Assembly: GCF_932526225.1 (NCBI RefSeq)
Contig: NC_064038.1
Location: 6,881,070-6,945,069, forward strand
Length of the DNA: 64,000 nt
DNA from: Nematostella vectensis
Taxonomy: Eukaryota; Cnidaria; Anthozoa; Actiniaria; Edwardsiidae
Reading direction: 5' to 3'
Part shown: piece after piece, positions 47,901 to 59,400 of the stretch
How positions within the stretch are numbered: position 1 is the stretch's first letter
Layout of the letters: the number at the start of each line of letters is the position of its first letter
Translations under genes and position numbers: made by a program
Notes under the pieces: generated by a model
Databases searched by the model: none
The model's input: the letters and a program-made list of their open reading frames with translations, nothing else
What the model was told of the DNA's origin: nothing

Positions 47901-50197
47901 CAGCCATGCGGTAACCACCGGCTATAGGACAATTTTACTCCATGTTGATGTCTAATGCTTTAAGTGGCGAATAAACTACTTATTCCTGCTTCAACTGGAT
48001 GTATTTGGCTCGGTTTCGCTCCCCCAGCTAGTTCTACACGCTTACAACTTTTTAAACGAAGCGGTATGTAGCCACTCACTGGAGTAGTGAAAACCAATGC
48101 AAATTCATTCAGTTGAAGTAGGAATAAGTTGGTTATTCGGCACTAACAAGCATTAGACATTACTTTGGAGTAAAGTTGTCCCATAGCCCGTGGAGTAACA
48201 GGTTTTATGGGCAATGGCTTGTGCATAGCTGATACGTGTATGCTTTGCTAGGCCTACATAACTAAAGAGCAATAAAATCCCCGCCACCTTAATTGTAAAT
48301 GAATACTTATGTGATTCTAGGTTATGGCATGCCTGGTTATCCTGCGGCTGCGGCCGCTCCTGCTTCAACAGACTATGGACTTGCCGCCCCGGGCACTGCG
48401 GGCGGGGGGGTGGCAGCTCATGCAGAAGCTGGTGGCATGGGAGATTACAGCGCTTATGGTAAGCATTGACACGCTCTCTTGAGTCCACTAAGACACTTGA
48501 GTCCTGCAAGAGTGCATGTTATTTCTACAGAAAACAAATGCATATGGTAAGCATTGACACGCTCTCCTGAGTCCACTAAGACACTTAAGTCCTGCAAGAG
48601 TGCATGTTATTTCTATAGAAAATAAATGCTTATGGTAAGCATTGACACGCTCTCCTGAGTCCACTAAGACACTTGAGTCCTGCAAGAGTGCAAGTTATTT
48701 CTACAGAAAATAAATGCATATGGTAAGCATTGACACGCTTTCCTGAGTCTACTAAGACACTCGAGTCCTGCAAGAGTGCATGGTACTTCTATAGAAAATA
48801 AATGCTTATGGTAAGCATTGACACGCTCTCCTGAGTCCACTAAGACACTTGAGTCCTGCAAGAGTGCATGTTATTTCTATAGAAAATAAATGCTTATGGT
48901 AAGCATTGACACGCTCTCCTGAGTCCACTAAGACACTTGAGTCCTGCAAGAGTGCAAGTTATTTCTACAGAAAATAAATGCATATGGTAAGCATTGACAC
49001 GCTTTCCTGAGTCTACTAAGACACTTGAGTCCTGCAAGAGTGCATGGTACTTCTATAGAAAATAAATGCTTATGGTAAGCATTGACACGCTCTCCTGAGT
49101 CCACTAAGACACTTGAGTCCTGCAAGAGTGCATGTTATTTCTATAGAAAATAAATGCTTATGGTAAGCATTGACACGCTCTCCTGAGTCCACTAAGACAC
49201 TTGAGTCCTGCAAGAGTGCATGTTATTTCTATAGAAAATAAATGCTTATGGTAAGCATTGACACGCTCTCCTGAGTCCACTAAGACACTTGAGTCCTGCA
49301 AGAGTGCAAGTTATTTCTACAGAAAATAAATGCATATGGTAAGCATTGACACGCTTTCCTGAGTCTACTAAGACACTTGAGTCCTGCAAGAGTGCATGGT
49401 ACTTCTATAGAAAATAAATGCTTATGGTAAGCATTGACACGCTCTCCTGAGTCCACTAAGACACTTGAGTCCTGCAAGAGTGCATGTTATTTCTATAGAA
49501 AATAAATGCTTATGGTAAGCATTGACACGCTCTCCTGAGTCCACTAAGACACTTGAGTCCTGCAAGAGTGCATGTTATTTCTATAGAAAATAAAATTAAA
49601 ACAAACAATTGGAGTAGCTTTTCACTCTCATCGCAGCTAGATGCTGAATTACGGGAGCGCAAATTCACACGTGTTCGAGTTGAAGGTATGGGAAGGCGCT
49701 TCAGGCATCCGCCATACAACTCTTGTCTGATCACGGATCACAGCTAAGATCCAAATTGTTGGTTTTGTGGAGGGAAGAAAACCGGAGAACACGGATAAAG
49801 ACCCTCGGAGCACAGGCAATACCAACTAACTCAACTTACGTCGGAACCGGGAATCGAACCCACAACCAAGTGATGAGAAGGCACTCCATAGAAATGCTCC
49901 GCCAACTACGTTACCTAGGTTTGGTGTCCCAATATCTGGTTATAGAATATCCCTTCCTAGATAACACCACTTCGAATCTAATATTCTGACTTTATTGTAG
50001 GTCTCGGGAGCTACCAACAGACAGACTCGCAGTACGGCCCCACCCGGGGGTCTGTGCCGGCTGATCCTTACGCGGGTTACCCTGCCGCTGAGGCGTACGC
50101 TGCCGCAGGTGCCGCCGCAGGGGGGTACGGGGAGTCTTTCGGTCGTGGAGGGGGGGTAGCAGGGGCCTCTAGAGGCTTCCACCCTTATGGAAGGTAG
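41925..50197 (+). CDS. DAZAP1: DAZAP1-like hnRNP, two RRMs and GY-rich tail (paralogue B)
   Basis: Thirteen exons in phase: 41925-41962, 42121-42161, 43022-43103, 43346-43430, 43687-43767, 44098-44205, 44370-44418, 45261-45343, 46188-46296, 46980-47081, 47577-47708, 48321-48458 and 50001-50197, giving 414 residues, near DAZAP1's usual size. RRM1 has KIFVGGLA and RCFGFITF (Cys for the usual Gly in RNP1), and RRM2 has KIFVGGLA and RGFGFVTF. The linker has [11 protein letters not shown], then a PPQGGGAGRGPPQ patch. The tail is GYG-rich, with [13 protein letters not shown] and a GFHPYGR end. Exon count and phases equal those of paralogue A, so the pair arose by inverted duplication. Exon 12's donor starts a thirteen-copy array. 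An AATAAA lies at 50869-50874. Confidence 0.92.
42725..42905. repeat. Dispersed repeat, inverted partner of 22265-22440
   Basis: GTGTCACGAGATTTTGGACC, CACAAGCCTAATTTTTGTG and GTCCAAGTTGGGTTGACAG match the other copy read in reverse. CTGTCAAC/GTTGACAG at the ends suggests a MITE. It lies in intron 2 of paralogue B. Confidence 0.65.
45350..45545 (+). repeat. Degenerate (TCTG/TCCG)n microsatellite
   Basis: CTGTCTGTCC, ATCTGTTTGTTTATCTG and related words run for about 190 bp immediately after the exon 8 donor of paralogue B. A shorter tract of the same kind is at 36294-36328 in paralogue A. Confidence 0.8.
46405..46585 (-). repeat. tRNA-derived SINE copy
   Basis: GCTGCCATACAACTC, CTTGACCACAAAACACAGC, AATTGTTGGTTTT, AGAACTGGAGAAC and GGGAATCAATCCCTG follow the order seen at 49698-49917. 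Orientation is minus, in intron 9 of paralogue B. Confidence 0.65.
46593..46814. mobile_element. MITE, copy 3 of the GCCGCATTGTCA family
   Basis: It begins TAAAGCCGCATTGTCACCAG and ends CTGGTGACAATGCCTCTTTA. TTTTTCGCGTTTTCCGTT and CAGAGATTGTTATGTAATCG are shared with 8179-8422. It directly abuts the SINE copy before it. Confidence 0.75.
48449..49592 (+). repeat. Thirteen 88-bp units seeded on the exon 12 donor of DAZAP1-B
   Basis: Each unit has TATG|GTAAGCATTGACACGC, GAGTCCACTAAGACACTTGA, GTCCTGCAAGAGTGCA and TTATTTCTAYAGAAAAYAAA. The first donor (48458/48459) is the true exon end; the other twelve are identical GTAAGC copies. Each unit also contains TTATTTCTAYAG, an acceptor-like string, 16 nt before the next GTAAGC. 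Variants with CATATGG and CTTTCCTGAGTCTAC recur every three or four units, a higher-order pattern. Confidence 0.93.
49698..49917 (-). repeat. tRNA-derived SINE, best copy
   Basis: On the minus strand the head reads GTAACGTAGTTGGCGGAGCA (A box) and, 30 nt on, GTGGGTTCGATTCCCGGTTC (B box). The body continues GTAAGTTGAGTTAGTTGG, CTCCGAGGGTC and GTTCTCCGGTTTTC, and ends with AGAGTTGTATGGCGG. The head is too irregular for a working tRNA. It sits in intron 12 of paralogue B, just after the 88-bp array. Confidence 0.75.
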
Positions 50198-53100
50198 ACC
50201 TTAAATGGGATCAAGACCTCCGAAGAGGAAGACACCGAAGAACGTCACTAAACCTTGTTGGGACTAGATGCTAAAAATGCCACAAAGCTTACCCGGTTTT
50301 TGGGCATTCTATAGCTGTTTACGATTTAGTTAGTGTTTTTTTTTACGTTCTGAATACGCGCCTTTCCATCATTTGTAGACAAATACACGCTTGCTCGCTC
50401 ATATAGAAACTCTTGAACGTCTACAAAAGCGGAATGTACTTAGCCTCTTTTTTTATTCTGTGTCCCACCCATGGAAGACGTGTCAAAGTTATAGGATTTT
50501 CATGAAATGGCTAAAGATTAGTCTTTTTGATAGACGATTATCCGAATGACGAAGAAAAGACTTGAATAATTTCAACATCCACGTGTGAACCACAACTTCT
50601 ACTTTAGGACGAACCATTAGATAATTGTTTTGTTTTTATGCACGATCGTACCCCATGCTTTTTTCTTAGGTTTGCCACGCAATATTTTGTTATTAGAATG
50701 TTGTTTGATATTTTGAGGAAATTTTCCCATCGATTTTCTAATGGTCCGTCCTTAGCCAAGATGGCTTGTTTCCATTTTATTGCCAAATATTTAACGTATG
50801 ATTTTATCAGTTTATGGATAAGGGAGGTTTAGGTTATTTCAGATAGCTTTTGAGCTGCTTATTATATCAATAAAGTTGAATTGTTTAACGTTTGTATAAG
50901 TGGAGTCATGGGGTTATTATTATGATATGTTAGTACGAGCGAGGAAGCACCCTTAATCTGATTTACGACAATCATATTTACCAGAACGTTTCTTAGTCGT
51001 ACTACCACTGTTTCGATGCTAGCGTGAAACAAACGTAGGGTGAAGTTTGGTCGACTGTTTGACGGCCTCCTAAATTCGTTATCCACCCAAAAGGGACCAT
51101 GAAATTTTAAGGTATCTGCTAAGTAAAGTGCCCTCCGCCCCTCTACTATTTTGAGCGGATGGCGTGAATCTGGTATTTTAAGCTACACATTTCAAGCAGA
51201 TGCCTTGTATATAAAAACACATCCAAAAATCATCTATATTAGAATATCGTCAAGTAACTATTATACGTTTCTAAGCAACTTTGTATTGAGTTACTCCTAA
51301 CAAAAGATCTACGTTAGATATAAGGAATTGCCCCATGGAGTCTGTTTCAATTCTCATGAACATCTGCCCTGATATTCCTGGAGTAATTCATCGCGAAGTG
51401 CGTTCGGGTCACAAAATTTCTCAGTAGAAATTTTAAATTCACTCGCAAACTTTACTAAAGATAGGAAGATCAGATGGTACTCCTGGTTCAAGCATGAGAC
51501 TGGTAAGATAATTAAAACGCAGTTTATAAGTATGAAAACTTGTACTGTAGGTATGTATTTTATGTGATACTGTAGGTATTCTTATACTGTATTTGAGATA
51601 TACGTAATGGAGGTTTATTTCTTGGGACGCACTTAACAAACATTCCTGCCGCATTTTACAAGGAGATGAAAGACATCTGTGCACAATCTTTGGAAAATAT
51701 ATCTACTGGGGAACTATAAAACTCGAAGCTTAACTTCACTTTCTTAGATATTAATAATTAATTACTTTAGCTTTTTCATTACCCGCTGAAAAGTGAAATA
51801 ACTATAAGAGAAATGCCCTGATATTGAACACAGAGCTGTTGTTAACAACACCTTTGCTATTGCCTTACTTCAATATTGGAAGACAAGCTATCTTATAAAA
51901 GTCTAAATAATCATTTCCCATTAGCTTTCCCTAGCAAGGCGATTTTAATGGGATTCTGTCTCACACCATATATCTAGTTAAAGGTTAAGGTCCATGTTCT
52001 TAACTGGTTAGTTTTTTTTTTCATATAGACTGATACTATTCACATTAACATTCAAGTCGACATGTCTGACTAACAATCAATGCTGAACGCAACAAATAAG
52101 TCCATGCAGTATGCAATGCACCAAACATTCAGACGCGCATCCATTCAAAGAGTGGGTCATTTTTTTTTAAGGAATCTTCAAATACTATGCTTTTTCCATA
52201 TGATAACTATGACTGCGCACCCCCCCCCCCCCCATGTTTTTTCTCTTATGTCGTTATGTCCATGTCATTATGTCGAAGATAAGAGTGCGCGCGCGCCCAT
52301 GTCATTATGTCGATATCTCGCTAGTGTGCACTAGGCATAAGAAACATGTCGCACGCTACATGTCGCGCTTGACATAGTCGCCTAGTTTAGCCAGGCCTTT
52401 ATAAAAAGTATATTGCTTTCTTTTTTCTCCTATACACTTGACCCTCTATCATAGGCCTCCTTTACGGGGCCTTATCCTGGGTCGACACCTGCGTAAGGAC
52501 ATGTATTGTCTACAGTCCTATATTATTCCACATTAAACCACATCAATCTGTGTTTCAGTTGTGCTTGATTTTGACCACTCTTCCATGGAGTATTAAAAGT
52601 AAGTACATTCCACACCAAAACTCTTCTGCGTGGGCATTTGTTAGATGCCAATTTCCCAAAGTAGTGCACGGAAAAAAAGTTAATAGCGTAGTAGGTCTCT
52701 GAGCAACCGCTATCGTAAGTGGCCACTCCGATAACGGCCACAATCGCGAATTACCGATTGAATTGTCACACAAACTCTGTAATTCTAAGCTCTAGTAAGC
52801 GACCACATTAGGCGCGACCTAACGACGGTCACGAGAGCTCGTACTGTTTATGGAATGTTCCGAACAATTTGTGTGTGTGTTGATGGTGGCCCGCTATCTA
52901 ATATCCCTTTTCTATGGAGAAATAGTCTGTAATCATAATCAAAGGTTAAAGAAGGCTAATCACGCCGCCAATATAAGCTCCAGTCAATGGCGAGTCACAC
53001 AAAGCATCTATTTACCGCATCGGCTGATTCATGCAAGTATCCAATATATTTTCAATAAAATATCGTCAATAACATATTAGTCTTATCAGACATATCAGAC

Positions 53101-53406
53101 CTTCGTAGCTTGTTACTTTGAAGTTTCTTTGCGAATAAATTCCTGTAATTTTTAAAGGTAAACAATAACAAAGGAGTGGGTGATTGACATTCTTTAAAAC
53201 CTCTCAAATATATATTTGTTCAGCGTTTGTTGTGCCTCTTTTTGTTTTCTAAAATTAAAAAAAAATCTGATCATCAGATCATCACCACCATCTCTAACAT
53301 CGTGAACACCACCACTTACTCTTATCACCATCATAATGATCAACATCCCTATCATGATCAACATCACCGTCATCATCAAATCGCGGTTGCTTTGTTGTTC
53401 TCTTAG
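50198..53406. other. 3' UTR of DAZAP1-B and intergenic or intronic DNA before the LamG gene
   Basis: The polyadenylation signal AATAAA is at 50869-50874, which gives a 3' UTR of about 690 nt. After it I see no credible exon. A poly-C run (about 52219-52233), a CATTATGTCGATAT/CATTATGTCGAAGA duplicate (52256-52318) and a degenerate CATCATCAC microsatellite (53270-53390) are present. The first exon with a signal peptide for the next gene may lie here but was not found. Confidence 0.5.
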
Positions 53407-56400
53407 GTGAGTGCCAGCCATGGTGTCTTGTGTCAGGCTGGAAGTGTGACGATGTCTCTGCGAAATGCCTGTGCGACTTCGACGATCGGAACGTGGAATG
53501 GTGTTTGGATGGTAAGAGAATGCCGAAGACTAAATAGAAACAAGTATGTTGAATGGTGTGTTAAGGTAAGTATAGAATGGTGTTTGGAAGGTAAGAGAAT
53601 CAAAGCAGGTAAATAAGGAGTTTGTGGATGTGCAATGATGTTTGGAAGGTAAGGTAAGTAATGAGTGTGATGATGTGCATTGATGTTTGGAAGGAAAGTA
53701 AGGAGTTTGTGGATGTGCAATGATGTTTGGGAGGTAAGTAAGGAGTGTGTGAATGTGCAATGGTGTTTAGTAAGTAAGGAGTGTGTGGATGTATAATGGT
53801 GTTTGGAAGGTAAGGAGTGTGTGGATGTGCGATGGTGTTTGGAAGGGAAGGTAAGTAAGGAGTGTGTGGATGTGCAATGATGTTTGGGAGGTAAGTAAGG
53901 AGTGTGTGGATGTGCAAAGGTGTTTGGAAGGTAAGGAGTGTGTGGATATGCGATGGTGTTTGGAAGGTAAGTAAGGAGTGTGTGGATGTACAATGGTGTT
54001 TGGAAGGTAGGTAAGGAGTGTGTGGATGTGCGATGGTGTTTGGAAGGTGAGTAAGGAGTGTGTGGATGTGCGATGGTGTTTGGAAGGTAGGTAAGGAGTG
54101 TGTGGATGTGCGATGGTGTTTGGAAGGTAAGTAGGGAGTGTGTGGATGTGCGATGGTGTTTGGAAGGTAAGTAAGGAGTGTGTGGATGTGCAATGGTGTT
54201 TGGAAGGTAAGGAGTGAGGATGTGCGATGTTGTTTGGAAGGTAAGTAAGGAGTGTGTGGATGTGCAATGGTGTTTTTTTAAGTAAGGAGTGTGTGGATGT
54301 GCGATAGTGTTTGGAAGGTGAGTAAGGAGTGTGTGGATGTGCGATGGTGTTAGGAAGGTAAGGAGTGTGTGGATGTGCGATGATCTTTGGAAGGTAAGTA
54401 AGGAGTGTGTGGATTTGCAATGATGTTTGGAAGGTGAGTAAGGAGTGTGTGGATGTGCAATGATGTTTGGAAGGTAAGTAAGGAGTGTGTGGATGTGCGA
54501 TGGTGTTTGGAAGGTAAGGAGTGTGTGGATGTGCGATGTTGTTTGGAAGGTATGGAGTGTGTGGAAGTATAATGGTGTTTATAAGAAATGAAGTGTGTGG
54601 ATGTGCAATGATGTTTTGAAGTTAAGTAAGGACTATGTGAATGTGCAATAGTGTTTGGAAGGTAAGTAAGAAGTGTGGGGATGTGTAATGGTGTTTGGCA
54701 GGTAAGTAACGAATGGGAAATTTGTTTGTGAGCGTGTGGATGTGCAATGATGTTTGGAAGGTAAGTAAGGAGTGTGTGGACGTAGAATGGTGTTTGGATG
54801 GTGAGGAATGCATGTGGATGTGCAATGATGCTTTGAAGGTAAGTAAGGAATGTGTGAATGTGCAATAGTGTTTGGAAGGTAAGTAATGAGTGTGGGGTTT
54901 GTGATCAGGGATAGATCCAGGCCTAACGTTGACTGATTCCAAATGATCACGGACCAATCAAGGGGGGGGGGGGGGGGTATAGGGGCATGCCCAACAGGAA
55001 ATTTAAGAAATTACGTGTTTGAAACATGCAATCTGCAGATGTTTTTAAGGATGCATTCGACATTTTAGGAATTTATATAGTCAGACAATAAATTCAAGGT
55101 TAAGTTTCACCGGTGCTCTATTAAACTTATGGTCATTTAAAACTGAGTGACTTCATTCATCGATTAGTCAGTTAGTAAATACACTATTCCTACCTAATTC
55201 AACCAAATTTGTGTTCTTGAAAGTGTGGCGAGGCAAGTACCAGTTATTCTCTTCGAATACCCTTGGTAATTTTCAAATGGTGTGAATGTAATATATAAAA
55301 ACAACCTCCCCTTGCATTATAACGTAGCTTGTGCCACACAGACAGCAACTCGTATCAATAATTGACTCCATGACCTCTCAATTCCAAGCAATTTTAAGGT
55401 GCATTATCCCATCTAGTTGCTGATCTATTGGCACTTCTCCTCTTTGCATAGATTCATCCATTAGAGGCACCGAAAATTTGTGTACTGGTCAATTTTGCTC
55501 GTGCGGTATCTTACGCTAATCAAAAGGATAACACTCCTTCTTTCGGCAGACAGGCTCTTCACGAGAAGCGTCTGCATTTTGTGAAGCCATGCTTTGCTTT
55601 TCAAGATTTCGGTTCGAGAGATGTGTACAAGAGATCACACGCTAAAGCAAGCAAAGGCGTACATAATCAGGGGTAGAGTCGGGATTTTATTGTCAACTTA
55701 TTCCAAAGTGATTCACACGTTATAGCAACCAATCAAAACAGAGCTTGAGTGATTCCGCGTGGACCGTAGCCAATCGGTGAAGAGCTTGAGTAGTTCCAGA
55801 ACACGCGCATAATTTTTATACACGCGCAAAATTTCTAAATGGGTCCCCTCCCCCAAAGTAGATTTATCATTCACCATCAGGAGCAATATTTCCCGTGGGG
55901 GGACCGGAAATGCTGTCCAAGCGCTAAAGGAAATAACATAGCCTACGTGTAGGGCTAGAAATAACAGCGAAACCCAGGAAGCAGGTCTAATAGTGTTTAA
56001 ATAACATACAACAGTAGATGTTTATTTTTATTTTTATTGAACGTTCTAAAATTCAAACCTACAAAAAAAACATTTTTCTGGGATTTTGAGTGATTCACTG
56101 GAATCAGTTGAATCAGTCTAGATCCACCCCTGGTAATGGTGTTTGGAAAGTAAGCAACGAATGGGAAATTTGTTTTTTTACAACACAAACTTGGCGCCAG
56201 CCATGCAACCGGTGTTTGCCCAGATAAGCGAAAACAGTTTAGCTTTAAAAAACCCTACAGTCTTCGTTACCGAGTGTTCTGTTGTATCGAAAAAAATCAT
56301 TTGCTAGATAAAGTTGAGAACCAAATTTCTCGAAGTTGGACCAAGGTTTTCAGTCTGTTTCCTTCAAGCGAACATGCTAGGGTTGTGTGAATGACGAATC

Positions 56401-59400
56401 CCGTGGTATGTCCTCTTATTTACTATGGCTAACAACCAATCAGAAAGCGAGATTACGGGCAAATGTTGTAGAAAAACAATTTTACCACATTGCACTGCTG
56501 TTGCTAGCGGCACGGACTTATTATCCTCTATGACACCCTCATGGCGTGTTCGATGTACTTGCCCTGTATAATTACATTATACAGGGCAAGTACATTTAGT
56601 ACAAGTATTATTATCAATAATTACCTTACATTTTTTTTCATTTCTACCCTCTCAAGGACAGAGCCAGTCTCCCTTCTACTCTCTTCATCAAGCCAGCAAG
56701 CTGCACCTAGACTTTGATGATCTGCATTACCTAGAGATAACATCAAAAAATAAGTTAAAACATGTGGATATCTCTGTATACGGTATTAGCCGGCGTGCAG
56801 TCGCTATCGTTGGCCTCGACGGATACCTAACCCTCGCAGAACTCAGCGATTGTATTTTCGAAGAAGAAAACGATCTCGGATTGTCTTTGTGGCTGCGCTA
56901 TGGGGATAGCTACGATCAGATTCTTTTTACTATTGGTTAGTGAACTTTTATCGTGTGATTCGTACCTCAATAAGGGAATTTCTTTAGCCCCGCTCCCAGA
57001 ATACAGGGTCTTACCTCTTGGACGTTCCCTACCCCACACACTTATATACAGTCCCTGCCAGGGGCGGATCCAGGAGCTCCAAAAACGGGGGGGGGGGGGG
57101 GGGGGGGGAAGGGCAAGCAAGGGTTTCAAGAATTGGAGGGCCGGATTCAATGTTCTTCCGTGTATTTCCTTATATTTTTTTCAAAGCCAAATATCTTAAA
57201 ATATAGGGGGACCGGGGCCCGCTCGGCCCAGGCCCCTAAATCCGCCCCTGCCTGGAATTTCCGATTGCCGAAATGTGGTATTTGTCTGAAAAACTGAAAA
57301 CCTGAACTAAAACCAAACGTAACATCTATGAAACTACACATTAACTCCGTGTATGGGGTGTCTGCCCGAAGGACCGATTTATTAAGTACTTTAAATATTT
57401 TGCTTTTGTAATAAGTTAATCCACTCACTTATGTTTCCACAAGGTTATTTTATTGCATATGTTACTGCAGGTGGAAATACCAGAAACACCTCCCGTATGC
57501 TCATGTACCTGAACAGCTCAAACCCAGAGTCGCTCTTCGTTGATTTCCAAGCCGGCAATAAGTCAACCAGCTATACCTTTACCGTCCCATGGAACATTTG
57601 GACCTACGTTGCGCTCTCGTGGAACGCTTCCGAACAGTCATTGACTGTAATGATAAACGGTGAACTTATCGATACTCTCTCGTACGTCGTATGCTTTGGG
57701 TGCGCGTCAGAAGTTGACAATAAGCAAATCGTCTTGGGAAAGTCCCCGGATGTAAATAGTCAGTTCACCAATGTCTTCTTTGATGAATTGGCCGTGTACT
57801 GCAAGCCCCTGGGGCTGGAGGAAGTGAAATCGAATTATACATTTTACAAAGGTAAAATTGATACTAAAAATGCCCGAGGATCCGCATGCATCAATTAATG
57901 AATTTTACGTTCTCGTGAAAGTAACGGTGGCAGAGTGGTAAAGCGGGTTGGTTCTTAGTTCCTAAAGTTCTGTGGTGTGAGTCATAGGTTCAAATACTGG
58001 CGAGGAATATAAATATATATACATTTTTTTTTTATCAACTCTATATTAAAGGTCCCTTTAATGAAACTGACCGAACACACGTTAATAATCTTGAGATAAT
58101 ACTTTCAATTTCAGTCATTTAAATTCTCCATTATATATTTGTTTTTTATCCACATATGATGGAAACAGTCAGTCGAGATTTGACAGAACACTCAAAAGCG
58201 TAAAACACCCGTACAAATGCTGCGACGGAAATTGCAAACAATGAATAATCGTCATTCATGTTCTTCCAATTTTAATTTTAAGGAGAAAACATTGCTCACT
58301 GTTGTTCTTTGATTTTTACAACTAATTTAAAAGTTTATTTGGCAGAATTCAGAGAAGTTATTTTAACATAACTATAACACTCATCTAATATAATAAAACT
58401 ATTTGGGGTTAGGGTTAGGGAAGGGTTAGGGTGAGGGAAGGGTTAGGGTGAGGGAAGGGTCAGGGAAGGGTCAGGGTTAGGGTTGGGGCTACAGAAGGGT
58501 AGGGTTAGGGTTAGGGAAGGGTTAGGGAAGGGTTAGGGTGAGGGTACGGCTACATTACAGAATACCCAAGTTACCTTACGTGTTGACCTGCCTACTCGTA
58601 AATGGGTATACCGTCTACACATCGAATTATGAGCTAGCATTGACACGAGGACAGGTTGACGCGTAGTTATAAAAATGTAGTATTCACTATATGGCTGGCT
58701 CCGTTCTACACTTGAGTCATGATAAGCTAGGACAGGTTGACGCGTAGTCATAAAAATTTAATACTCACTATATTACTAGCTACTGTACTCTAGTCTGGAA
58801 TGAATTAAATGAACATGGAGCCGCGGAGCCAGTTCAAATGTTACCTGTAATGTAGCTACTGTACTATGGTCGGAAATTAAATCATGGACCTAGCGAAGAT
58901 AGCTACTGTAGCCTGGAATACATTGAAGAAGCAATCTTGAAAAATGTTCGCAAAGTACCGTAAGCTTATTTACGGCGGAATCAACTCTAAGTCACACTTA
59001 CATTTATATCGTGAATATAACTTAAAAGTCTGCGTAGTTTTATTATATACATGGAGCTAGCTCTAAAAAAGGGACCTTCAAAATTGGAGTTGGATTCTAC
59101 AATTGTACCGCCATTTGTCGTCCTTTTCTCCGACATAGAGATAACGATCAAACTACTACTGTTTTCAGAGAGGCATTCAACTAACACCCCAACTCTGCGT
59201 TATAGTACTTACTCATTCTTTTATTGATTGATAGTCTGGTTTCCATATAGTCGTAACAGTCGTAAGGGTCGTAATAATCGTCTGCAAAAAAATCCCCTAT
59301 AAGGAAACGCTCGATGGGACGACCCTTACGACAGATACTACCGAAGCGACGGGTCGTTTCACGGTCGTCAGAGATAGAACTGGTAAGGGCCACGATGATT

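Noticed and set aside
30510-49592. Regular repeats that could suggest a CRISPR array
   Set aside because: Units are contiguous without unique spacers and lie in introns of a eukaryotic gene.
49845-49917. A functional tRNA gene on the minus strand
   Set aside because: The B box is good, but the cloverleaf arms do not pair and the sequence continues into a repeated SINE body.
53433-54957. Several minus-strand ORFs of 76-217 codons rich in HTLLTYLPN
   Set aside because: They are frames of the 40-bp minisatellite, on the strand opposite to the gene that seeded it.
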